Positions 1 through 5,195 of a stretch of DNA of 5,195 nucleotides are shown piece by piece. A program made the translations under genes and the position numbers. The stretch spans positions 1 to 5,195 of the forward strand of contig JBKOWU010000293.1 of NCBI GenBank assembly GCA_046724555.1, read 5' to 3'. The first letter of the stretch is position 1. Every line of letters starts with the position of its first letter. The stretch is from JAFAQB01 sp046724555. GTDB lineage: Archaea > Thermoproteota > Nitrososphaeria > Nitrososphaerales > Nitrososphaeraceae. Under the pieces are notes generated by a model, which worked only from the letters and a program-made list of their open reading frames with translations, was not told the origin of the DNA and did not search any database.

Positions 1-56
1 AATTAGAAATGCAAAAGCCTTTAATTCAGCTCAATAGATACCTGTCTATCCAGTAA
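1..56 (+). CDS. Possible C-terminal end of an unidentified upstream gene (partial)
   Basis: One plus-strand frame is open from the left edge to a TAA at 54-56 and reads LEMQKPLIQLNRYLSIQ. The other two plus frames contain stops in this stretch (TAA at 22-24, TAG at 35-37). If real, the gene ends 6 bases before the thrS start, so the two would probably be co-transcribed. I do not recognise the tail, and 18 open codons can easily occur by chance. The 5' part lies outside the window. Confidence 0.35.
   Translation, partial: LEMQKPLIQLNRYLSIQ
20..27 (+). promoter_or_regulatory. Weak TATA-like element upstream of thrS
   Basis: TTTAATTC lies about 38 bases before the thrS ATG, preceded by a purine-rich AAAAG that could act as a BRE. 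An archaeal TATA box centred near 24 would place transcription start around 50, giving a leader of about a dozen bases. The match is poor. If the reading frame at 1-56 is a real gene, thrS may instead be read through from upstream. There is no Shine-Dalgarno sequence before the ATG. Confidence 0.25.
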
Positions 57-62
57 ATAAAT

Positions 63-1994
63 ATGCGTCTTCTCCAATTACATTCAGACTTTATAGAATA
101 CGAACCCATCTCTAGAGAAATTAGTGATGCAGAAGAAAACATATCTAAAACTAAAGTCCGATTAGAAGATCTTGTGGTTACGTTAATTTCTGTAGAAATT
201 GATGACGATAAAGACGTTGTAAAAAATGCTGTTAATGAGATCAAAAAATACATGGATACTGTAAAAAGCAAGAGACTGCTAATCTATCCTTATGCGCACC
301 TCAGCTCTTGTCTTGCTAGTGCTACTATAGCTGCTGAGATTATAAAATCAGTCGAGAAGATTTCAAAGGAATTGATAGACGAAGTCCATAGAGCACCTTT
401 TGGGTGGACCAAGGCATTTCAGATTAAAGTCAAGGGACATCCATTAGCGGAAAATGCCAAAGTACTAACTAAACAATATTCAGTCGCTGCAGATGCTACG
501 AGTGACACACATAGTGCTCATAGTGATGCTACTATCCCAGGTCAGTATGAAGAGAAAATGTCTTCTGCTTTAAAAGCTGAAGAAAAGTTGCAATCATTTT
601 GGTATATCTTACAACCAGATGGGAAGCTTATCCCTATAAAGGAATATAAATTTAAGAATGACGAAAAAAATTTGCACACTTTAGCAAATTATGAAATGGT
701 AAAGAAGAGAACAGTTGATGAACAGCCTCCGCATGTTAGATTAATGAAAAAGATGGCAATAGCAGATTACGAACCATCCTCCGATGTAGGAAATATGCGG
801 TATTATCCAAAAGGTAGATTGATGAAGTCACTCATTGAACAATATGTTACTGAAAGGGTAATGGAATATGGCGGTATAGAAGTTGAAACACCAATAATGT
901 ATGATTCTAGACATCCATCTATGGAAAGTTACTTTAATCGTTTTCCTGCACGACAATATAATGTAATTGCAGATGGCAAAAGACTATTTTTGAGATTTGC
1001 AGCTTGTTTTGGTCAGTTTTTGATGGCCAAAGACTTCCAAATCTCATATAAGCATTTGCCATTAAGGCTTTATGAACTCACACACTATAGCTTTAGGAGG
1101 GAGAAAAGTGGAGAGCTAGTTGGCCTAAGACGTCTGAGGGCATTCAGTATGCCTGATTGCCATGCGATGTGCAAGGATCTGAGCCAGTCAAAGGAAGAAT
1201 TGCTCAAGAGACTTGAATTATCTATTAACGTGATTAGTGCCCTAGGATTGTGTATCGAAACGGATATTGAGATGGCAATAAGATGTACAGAGGACTTTTA
1301 CAATGAAAACAAGAGCTTTGTAAATGAACTGGTAAGTAGATTTGGAAGATCAGTAATAGTAGAGATGTGGAAAGACCGCTTCTTTTACTTTACATTAAAA
1401 TGGGAATTTAACTTTATCGACAATCTGAACAAGGCATCTGCACTTTCTACCGACCAAATAGATGTTGAAAATGGTAAACGCTATCAAATTGAATTTGTTG
1501 ATGAAGATGGCAATAGAAAGAATCCTATCATATTACATAATTCACCTAGCGGCGCAATTGAACGTGTAATATATGCACTTTTAGAAAAATCAGCCAAAAT
1601 TTCAAAATCTGGCAAAGTACCTTCATTTCCACTATGGCTTACACATACGCAGGTCAGATTAATTCCAGTTGCTAAACAACATCTGATATTATGTGAAAAA
1701 ATAGCTATGGAGCTATCAAGTAAACTAATCAGAGCGGATATAGACGATAGAGATGAGTCTGTGGCGAAAAAAATTAGAGATTCAGAGATCGAATGGATCC
1801 GTTATACTGTTGTGATAGGAGACAAGGAAATGCATGAGGAAAAGTTTATGGTTCGTGATAGAAATGAAGGTAGGCAACGTGATTTCACGTTGCAAGAACT
1901 TGCAGAAGAAATAAAAATTCAAACAAAAGACAAACCTTATATGCCACTAAACCTGCCTAAGTTTCTTTCACACAGACCTCAGATTATGGTCTAG
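63..1994 (+). CDS. thrS: Threonyl-tRNA synthetase, archaeal type with editing domain
   Basis: This class II synthetase charges tRNA-Thr with threonine in the cytoplasm and removes mischarged serine. At 643 residues it is full length for the fused archaeal form. The N-terminus (MRLLQLHSDFIEYE) and residues 1-135 match the archaeal editing domain related to D-aminoacyl-tRNA deacylase, with YPYAHLSS (His79), APFGWTKAF (Lys117) and KGHPLAE (Glu130). A variable linker follows (about 138-175). The catalytic core (about 235-520) shows motif 2 (YSFRREKSGELVGLRRLRAF, residues 342-361) and motif 3 (GAIERVIYALLE, Arg501). Cys315, His367 and His492 fit the zinc site that selects threonine. The anticodon-binding domain starts near PLWLTHTQVRLIPV (523) and runs to the end. 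Several Crenarchaeota split editing and catalysis between two proteins; here they are fused. The ATG at 63 fits the family N-terminus exactly. It may follow an upstream gene by 6 bases. Confidence 0.98.
   Translation: MRLLQLHSDFIEYEPISREISDAEENISKTKVRLEDLVVTLISVEIDDDKDVVKNAVNEIKKYMDTVKSKRLLIYPYAHLSSCLASATIAAEIIKSVEKISKELIDEVHRAPFGWTKAFQIKVKGHPLAENAKVLTKQYSVAADATSDTHSAHSDATIPGQYEEKMSSALKAEEKLQSFWYILQPDGKLIPIKEYKFKNDEKNLHTLANYEMVKKRTVDEQPPHVRLMKKMAIADYEPSSDVGNMRYYPKGRLMKSLIEQYVTERVMEYGGIEVETPIMYDSRHPSMESYFNRFPARQYNVIADGKRLFLRFAACFGQFLMAKDFQISYKHLPLRLYELTHYSFRREKSGELVGLRRLRAFSMPDCHAMCKDLSQSKEELLKRLELSINVISALGLCIETDIEMAIRCTEDFYNENKSFVNELVSRFGRSVIVEMWKDRFFYFTLKWEFNFIDNLNKASALSTDQIDVENGKRYQIEFVDEDGNRKNPIILHNSPSGAIERVIYALLEKSAKISKSGKVPSFPLWLTHTQVRLIPVAKQHLILCEKIAMELSSKLIRADIDDRDESVAKKIRDSEIEWIRYTVVIGDKEMHEEKFMVRDRNEGRQRDFTLQELAEEIKIQTKDKPYMPLNLPKFLSHRPQIMV
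480..566 (+). repeat. Low-complexity, repeat-derived linker inside thrS
   Basis: Residues 140-168 of ThrRS, between the editing and catalytic domains, are rich in Ala, Ser, Thr, Asp and His. At DNA level CATAGTG occurs at 510-516 and again at 519-525 (His-Ser-Ala / His-Ser-Asp). GATGCTAC occurs at 492-499 and 525-532, 33 bases or 11 codons apart (Asp-Ala-Thr twice). Both repeats are in frame, so slippage would lengthen the linker without breaking the gene. No function is implied beyond a flexible tether. Confidence 0.6.
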
Positions 1995-2020
1995 TAACAC
2001 TATTATACAAAGTGTTATTT
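1995..2020 (+). terminator. Hairpin immediately after the thrS stop codon
   Basis: TAACACT at 1995-2001 is perfectly complementary to AGTGTTA at 2011-2017, with a 9-base loop and three T after the stem. The stem starts on the base after the TAG stop. It could mark the transcript end or protect the 3' end of the mRNA. The T run is short, and archaeal termination depends mainly on T-rich tracts, so the hairpin may act with the tract at 2059-2070. Confidence 0.4.
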
Positions 2021-2058
2021 CAGAACATGCCTATCATCAATTTGTGAATAGAGAAACC

Positions 2059-2070
2059 TTATTTTCTTTT
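2059..2070 (+). terminator. T-rich tract, candidate thrS terminator
   Basis: TTATTTTCTTTT on the plus strand lies about 65 bases after the thrS stop. Archaeal RNA polymerase stops at such T-rich tracts without needing a hairpin. It is the densest T run on the coding strand between thrS and the next gene. Confidence 0.45.
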
Positions 2071-2251
2071 AGATCGAAATAAAAATAGCAAAATTACTAC
2101 AAAAATAAAATAAAAATTGTGTCAGCCAAAGAATTAGGATGATGCGCTCAGCAACTTGACATACTAGTCGTTAGGTGTCCAATAAGGGATGAAAAAGTAA
2201 CTAACAATGGCCATTAGTACAAGTAATGGCAATCCTAAATATTCGAGAATG

Positions 2252-2280
2252 GATAATGCTATCAGCTATATAGATAATGC
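2252..2280 (+). repeat. Direct repeat GATAATGC, 21-base spacing, upstream of a TATA-like box
   Basis: Two exact copies of GATAATGC (2252-2259 and 2273-2280) lie 21 bases apart, about two turns of the helix, so both would face the same side of the DNA. The second ends 2 bases before the TATA-like element at 2283-2291. This layout fits paired binding sites for a regulator of the downstream gene. It could also be chance, or a repeat of Asp-Asn-Ala codons in the 40-codon frame that spans it. Confidence 0.3.
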
Positions 2281-2282
2281 AT

Positions 2283-2291
2283 ATTTTATTT
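2283..2291 (+). promoter_or_regulatory. TATA-like box, distal candidate promoter
   Basis: TTTTATTTA centred near 2287 would direct initiation around 2314, almost exactly at the ATG at 2316, which would give a leaderless transcript for the long reading of the secreted-protein gene. The same promoter could serve the shorter reading with a leader of about 75 bases. Confidence 0.4.
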
Positions 2292-2347
2292 ACAACTCTT
2301 ACAGCATTTTAAGATATGACGGGATGTGAAAATCCATCGCAGATTCC

Positions 2348-2355
2348 TTATATAG
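2348..2355 (+). promoter_or_regulatory. TATA box, proximal candidate promoter for the secreted-protein gene
   Basis: TTATATAG is close to the archaeal TATA consensus. Its centre near 2351 predicts initiation around 2376-2380, about 10 bases before the ATG at 2388. This supports the shorter start of the gene, which gives a normal-length signal peptide. Confidence 0.4.
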
Positions 2356-2387
2356 ACCCATTTTACTATCACAAATGTCGATTATGG

Positions 2388-2939
2388 ATGTGGTATTATA
2401 CAAAAGTTCTGGCAGGAGTTATGATTCTTGCTGCATTATCATTGATAGTAGAAGCAACTCCATCGTTAGCAATTATTAATCAATCATATGCATTCATTGA
2501 CGAAAATAGTACTTTTGTATCTGCATCATCACCAAAATCAGATAAGCTATCTAATATAACGATAATAAGCAATTCAAACAGCGTATATTCAATTCCATCC
2601 ACATTTGTTCAAGTTGACAAATTCAATACACAATATACTGTCTATGGTAGAGCTCATTCTTTTAACAGTTCAAAAAACTTGATAACGTCTACAATAGTGG
2701 ATGATTATGATAAGAATCCCAATATAGGATATGTAGTAAACGACAGCGGCCAAACACTTAATACAACTTCCCAACCCGGCCTTCCTAATCCCTTCGTGAG
2801 TAAGGATTTTATAAATCAGAAAATTAGAAATGAAATCCAAGAAGCCATTGCAGCTATATCTGCCAATAATCCTGCAGAAAAATATGCAGAAATAAAATGC
2901 ACTTTTGGAATGGTCTTGATTAATTATAATTGCTCTTGA
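2388..2939 (+). CDS. Small predicted exported protein of unknown function
   Basis: I do not recognise a family. Starting at ATG 2388 the product has 183 residues and a classic signal peptide: MWYYTK, hydrophobic VLAGVMILAALSLIV, then EATPSLA with small residues at -3 and -1 and predicted cleavage before IINQS. The longest reading starts at ATG 2316 (207 residues). It adds 24 residues with two Cys that would make an oddly long n-region, so 2388 is preferred; each start has its own TATA-like box. The mature part is rich in Ser, Asn, Thr and Val and has seven N-X-S/T sequons, suggesting extracellular glycosylation. Near the C-terminus a helix (about FINQKIRNEIQEAIAAIS) leads into KCTFGMVLINYNCS, a Cys pair that could form a disulphide. 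No membrane anchor is seen after the signal peptide. It probably acts at or outside the cell surface. It is convergent with the ureohydrolase gene. Confidence 0.65.
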   Translation: MWYYTKVLAGVMILAALSLIVEATPSLAIINQSYAFIDENSTFVSASSPKSDKLSNITIISNSNSVYSIPSTFVQVDKFNTQYTVYGRAHSFNSSKNLITSTIVDDYDKNPNIGYVVNDSGQTLNTTSQPGLPNPFVSKDFINQKIRNEIQEAIAAISANNPAEKYAEIKCTFGMVLINYNCS

Positions 2940-3089
2940 TTCTGACAATATACTACCTCCAGAGAATGAAAAGTAAGCTAGTCAAAACGTCGGAACGACA
3001 GGTCCAGAGCCAAGAAACATTCTATGGATAACTCAATAATAGAACCCCATTATAGCTTGGCTAACTTGACAGATTAGTAATTTTGGATA
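2940..3089. other. Convergent intergenic gap
   Basis: This 150-base gap separates the stops of the exported-protein gene (+) and the ureohydrolase gene (-). It contains a small hairpin (GTCG/CGAC, 2989-2999, 3-base loop) and a spaced inverted repeat, AGCCAAG at 3008-3014 with CTTGGCT at 3056-3062. Inside that is ATAAT/ATTAT (3036-3040, 3049-3053). No strong T-rich terminator is visible on either strand, and no reading frame of note is present. Confidence 0.4.
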
Positions 3090-4076
3090 TTATATGATAT
3101 CTTGCGAGAGTATTCTGAATAACGTTTGGGTTGCTAATGTAGCCTCTCGATAATCATCATTTCTCATAGCCACTTCTACAAAGTCTATCCCTATCAGTTT
3201 TGCAGATGTGTCAATGCTTTTAATAATATTTAAAACTTCAAAAGGATTCAATCCAAACGGCTCTGGCGTTCCTGTACATGGGACATATGGTAAATCATAT
3301 ACATCTATATCGAATGATATATAGATCTTTCTATTTGCGGTTATGTTTTTCAGATATACTAGTAAATTGTCGATTCTCTTGTGTATTTCCCAAGCATCAA
3401 ATGTTATAACTCCATTTTTTTCTGCGATATTATTTTCTTCCTTATCTGTTTGTCGTATTCCAATCTGAATTATGTTCTTGCCTGGAATGTAGCCTTCATT
3501 CATTATATGGAAAAATGGTGTAGTATGGCACATTTTCATACCATCATATTCTGGTTTCATATCTCTATGAGCATCAAAATGAATGACAAGTGGTTCTTCT
3601 TTGTATAATGCTTTCAGTGGATAATAAGAAAGAGTATGTTCTCCACCTATCATTACTGGCAGTTTTTTGGCTTCATATAACAAAGAAGTTATTTTGGGTA
3701 CTGTATTGTCCAGAAATGAAAATGTACGAGAAGCTTTAATCCTCTGTCTGCTAGTTTCTTCTTGTACTTTTATCCAAGCAGGAATTTTTAGATCTCCAAG
3801 ATCATAGATTTTTACTTTATCGTAGAGGTCTATTTTTTCATCAAAAATAAAAGTTTCAACTTGACGTGCAGAAGCTAGTCTTATTGCTTCTGGCCCCTTG
3901 TCAGTCCCCTTACCAAAGCTTGTCGTAATATCGAGCGGGATGCCATAAACAACCACGTTAGATTCATTAAACGAGATTTTGACAGGAAGGTCTGCAAAAC
4001 TATATCCAGCGCTTATGACCTCAGGAACAATGAAAAGAGATCCAAGTAACTCAAAATCAGACTTTTTCAATATCAA
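3090..4076 (-). CDS. speB: Agmatinase/arginase-family ureohydrolase
   Basis: This binuclear manganese hydrolase removes urea from a guanidino compound, probably agmatine (giving putrescine) or, as known in Thermococcus, N1-aminopropylagmatine (giving spermidine). All metal ligands are visible: GGEH (His147), HFDAHRD (Asp168, His170, Asp172) and SFDIDVYD (Asp256, Asp258). His184 in MCHTTPF aligns with the catalytic His of arginase. Glu272 in TGTPEP fits the guanidinium-binding Glu. The 328 residues are full length. The 30-40 residues before VVVYGIPLD are typical of agmatinases rather than arginases. Departures are DLPYVPCTGTPEP, where DP and PGTGTPEP are usual, and HTT for HGT. The start is TTG: an in-frame TGA lies 5 codons upstream and the next Met is residue 142. 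The urea released could feed a urease, if the organism has one. It is read in the same direction as polB but 183 bases away with its own TATA box, so it is probably a separate unit. The exact substrate is unproven. Confidence 0.92.
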   Translation of the reverse strand: MILKKSDFELLGSLFIVPEVISAGYSFADLPVKISFNESNVVVYGIPLDITTSFGKGTDKGPEAIRLASARQVETFIFDEKIDLYDKVKIYDLGDLKIPAWIKVQEETSRQRIKASRTFSFLDNTVPKITSLLYEAKKLPVMIGGEHTLSYYPLKALYKEEPLVIHFDAHRDMKPEYDGMKMCHTTPFFHIMNEGYIPGKNIIQIGIRQTDKEENNIAEKNGVITFDAWEIHKRIDNLLVYLKNITANRKIYISFDIDVYDLPYVPCTGTPEPFGLNPFEVLNIIKSIDTSAKLIGIDFVEVAMRNDDYREATLATQTLFRILSQDII

Positions 4077-4100
4077 AAAAGATACATTTCAGATTAAAAT

Positions 4101-4123
4101 GCTTTTTATACCTTTATATTAAA
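4101..4123 (-). promoter_or_regulatory. Promoter region of the ureohydrolase gene
   Basis: On the minus strand this reads TTTAATATAAAGG followed by TATAAAAAGC. The TATAAAAA element (centre about 4107) predicts initiation near 4080, a few bases before the TTG start at 4076, giving an almost leaderless transcript. The upstream TTTAATATA (centre about 4119) would start near 4092, ahead of an out-of-frame ATG at 4087. Both match the archaeal TATA pattern well, and no Shine-Dalgarno sequence is present. Confidence 0.55.
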
Positions 4124-4259
4124 GCGATAACCTACAAGGATGCTCTTCTGTTTCCAACGTATATGATATCATTTTAAATAAAAGGTTTTCGCGTTTTCTT
4201 ATTTCTTACTATGTGTCAGTGTCGATTTACACAAATTTTACGAATTAGACAATATATGT
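4124..4259. other. Gap between polB stop and the ureohydrolase promoter
   Basis: No gene is seen. On the minus strand CCTTTTATTT (4185 down to 4176) is a T-rich tract about 75 bases past the polB stop and is the best candidate for its terminator. A 10-base palindrome, ATGATATCAT, sits at 4163-4172. TGTGT/ACACA (4212-4216, 4229-4233) can pair weakly. The rest is unstructured AT-rich sequence. Confidence 0.35.
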
Positions 4260-5195
4260 TCATGTACTCCAGAATAACTCGTCAAGGCTTGACTGATGCG
4301 GCTTGCCGAGAATAGATTTAAAATTGAAATTAAGAGATGATAGAAGCTGATCGAATGTTGCTTCCATAGTTTCAAGATATTTCTCTGTATCGATCTCCTC
4401 TGCTTTCACTAGGTCCACAGGTTTTACACCATCTCCTGTTTTTGTTTTAACATATGAAATAATGTCTCCTGCCTTGACTTCTTTTCCTATCTCTACCAAC
4501 AGTTTTGCTGCCTTAATATGTTGTGGTAATCCTTTATAGTTTTCAATTTCGGCATCTCTCCCGTCTAGCGATGTTGCTTTAACACTGGAGGTTGTTGTCA
4601 GCTTCTTACCATATTTGCTGGGTGATTTATTGACCATCACATTGAAGGTAAGATCTGACGATGGTATTTTTCTAGATTCCAAGTTTCTCGCATTTTCTTG
4701 GATAATATGTTTAATCTTTTCTTTAGCTGATTCAAAGTCCTTTTCCGAATTTACCTTGCTTAAGATGTCCAAAATATTATAGAATGCATTTCGTATGAAT
4801 GGAGGAGTATGGGATTTCTTTCCAGTAAGACCTTTGACATCTACAGTGCCATCTGCTAGGACACCGAGGTAGTTCTTCTTGAGTTCGCTGAATACTACAT
4901 AACGATATTGCTTGTCTATTTCAAGGTCTACTCCAAGATTACTTCTTGCCCAAGCCGATATTTGATCGACTTGCGTATTAGATGGATTCTTTAGAAAGAG
5001 TGAGTCAGTATCTCCATATACTACATCGATACCTATCTCTTTGCATTTCTCAATTGTCTTTGTTGTCGTAGTTCTTCCAATGGCAGCAGTTGCATCGGCT
5101 ACTGGCAGACAGTACAGAGGAAATATCTCTGCACCCATCACTCCATAGCTGGCATTAAGAATTACCTTTATTGCTTGGCTTACTACGTTATACAG
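4260..5195 (-). CDS. polB: Family B DNA polymerase, PolB1 type, C-terminal part (runs off the window)
   Basis: This is the C-terminal 311 residues of a replicative family B DNA polymerase, which extends primers on genomic DNA; the exonuclease domain and N-terminal palm lie beyond the right edge. The frame is open to base 5195. It begins with fingers/palm motif B, QAIKVILNASYGVMG (Lys10, Asn14, Tyr17 and Gly18 of this piece). Motif C, YGDTDSLF, carries the catalytic aspartates (Asp62, Asp64). ELKKNYLG (KKxY region) and KGLTGKKSHTP follow. The thumb holds LPQHIKAAKLL and GDIISYVK. NASYGVMG resembles the NATYGVFG type of crenarchaeal PolB1 and differs from the NSFYGYYG of euryarchaeal PolB3. Any start drawn near 5141 is an artefact, since that codon is an internal GTG in motif B. 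The last residues, QSSLDELFWST, resemble a PCNA-binding box. The stop is TGA at 4262-4260. Confidence 0.97.
   Translation of the reverse strand: MYNVVSQAIKVILNASYGVMGAEIFPLYCLPVADATAAIGRTTTTKTIEKCKEIGIDVVYGDTDSLFLKNPSNTQVDQISAWARSNLGVDLEIDKQYRYVVFSELKKNYLGVLADGTVDVKGLTGKKSHTPPFIRNAFYNILDILSKVNSEKDFESAKEKIKHIIQENARNLESRKIPSSDLTFNVMVNKSPSKYGKKLTTTSSVKATSLDGRDAEIENYKGLPQHIKAAKLLVEIGKEVKAGDIISYVKTKTGDGVKPVDLVKAEEIDTEKYLETMEATFDQLLSSLNFNFKSILGKPHQSSLDELFWST

Larger units (their letters stand above)
2021..2315. other. Intergenic stretch between thrS and the secreted-protein gene
   Basis: No convincing protein gene or RNA gene is seen here. The first part holds the T-rich tract and then an A-rich stretch (about 2080-2120). 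The middle (2121-2200) has no recognisable structure. A 10-base palindrome AATGGCCATT lies at 2206-2215, and GATAATGC occurs twice (2252-2259, 2273-2280) just before a TATA-like box. A 40-codon frame starting with ATG at 2207 ends at 2329, overlapping the longest reading of the next gene by 14 bases. Its length is not significant in AT-rich DNA, and I do not call it a gene. Confidence 0.5.

Noticed and set aside
26..271. Minus-strand open frame of 81 codons with a hydrophobic, Ser-rich start
   Set aside because: It is antisense to the thrS editing domain, whose family match is unambiguous.
2138..2200. Possible C/D box guide RNA (GGATGATGC near 2139 and GGGATGA near 2186)
   Set aside because: Neither box matches RUGAUGA fully, and there is no CUGA D or D' box at suitable spacing.
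2206..2215. Palindrome AATGGCCATT as a regulator site
   Set aside because: Isolated 10-base palindrome far from a promoter element, with no extension of the arms.
2670..2948. Minus-strand open frame of 92 codons
   Set aside because: It lies almost entirely antisense to the exported-protein gene, which has a signal peptide and sensible composition; no recognisable motif on the minus reading.
3381..3608. Plus-strand open frame of 75 codons
   Set aside because: It is antisense to the conserved core of the ureohydrolase and rich in Phe, Ile and Trp, as expected of a shadow frame.
3091..4170. The 11-base direct repeat TATATGATATC at 3091-3101 and 4160-4170, at both ends of the ureohydrolase gene
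   Set aside because: The first copy encodes the enzyme's last codons and the stop, the sequence is very AT-rich, and there is no other sign of a mobile element or target-site duplication.
4163..4172. Palindrome ATGATATCAT as an operator
   Set aside because: It is about 55 bases upstream of the TATA element, has no second copy with full symmetry, and AT-rich 10-base palindromes are common by chance.
1..5195. A new multi-gene system, defence island, CRISPR array or mobile element
   Set aside because: The genes are housekeeping functions on separate transcription units plus one exported protein; no array, transposase, integrase, long terminal repeats or nuclease-helicase cluster is present.

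Overview
This AT-rich window looks archaeal, most likely from the Nitrososphaeria (Thaumarchaeota). Three things point there. The threonyl-tRNA synthetase has the archaeal D-aminoacyl-tRNA-deacylase-like editing domain instead of the bacterial TGS and N2 modules. The family B DNA polymerase has the PolB1-type motif NASYGVMG. Genes have TATA-like boxes at archaeal spacing with little or no leader and no clear Shine-Dalgarno sequences. Assignment to a soil ammonia oxidiser such as Nitrososphaera or Nitrosocosmicus is inference from the overall look of the proteins; no amo, nir or rRNA marker is present.

Layout, left to right. Bases 1-56 may be the C-terminal tail of an unidentified plus-strand gene that stops 6 bases before thrS. 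A complete thrS (63-1994, +) follows, with a short hairpin right after its stop codon and a T-rich tract about 70 bases on. A gap of roughly 320-390 bases holds two TATA-like boxes and a direct repeat. Next is a small secreted protein of unknown function (2388-2939, + ; longest reading 2316-2939). A 150-base convergent gap separates it from a complete ureohydrolase of the agmatinase/arginase family (4076-3090, -), which uses a TTG start. After a further 183-base gap comes the C-terminal third of a family B DNA polymerase (5195-4260, -), which runs off the right edge. It reads open to the last base: the segment before residue 5141 supplies the conserved palm motif B.

The genes do not form an obvious pathway. 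They are housekeeping functions (translation, replication, polyamine or guanidino metabolism) plus one lineage-specific exported protein. I found no CRISPR array, mobile element, tRNA, rRNA or defence system, and no convincing sign of a new multi-gene system. The points most worth a second look are the exported protein with its C-terminal cysteine pair, the unusual start of the ureohydrolase beside a run of six T, the PIP-like tail of the polymerase, and the repeat-derived linker in ThrRS.
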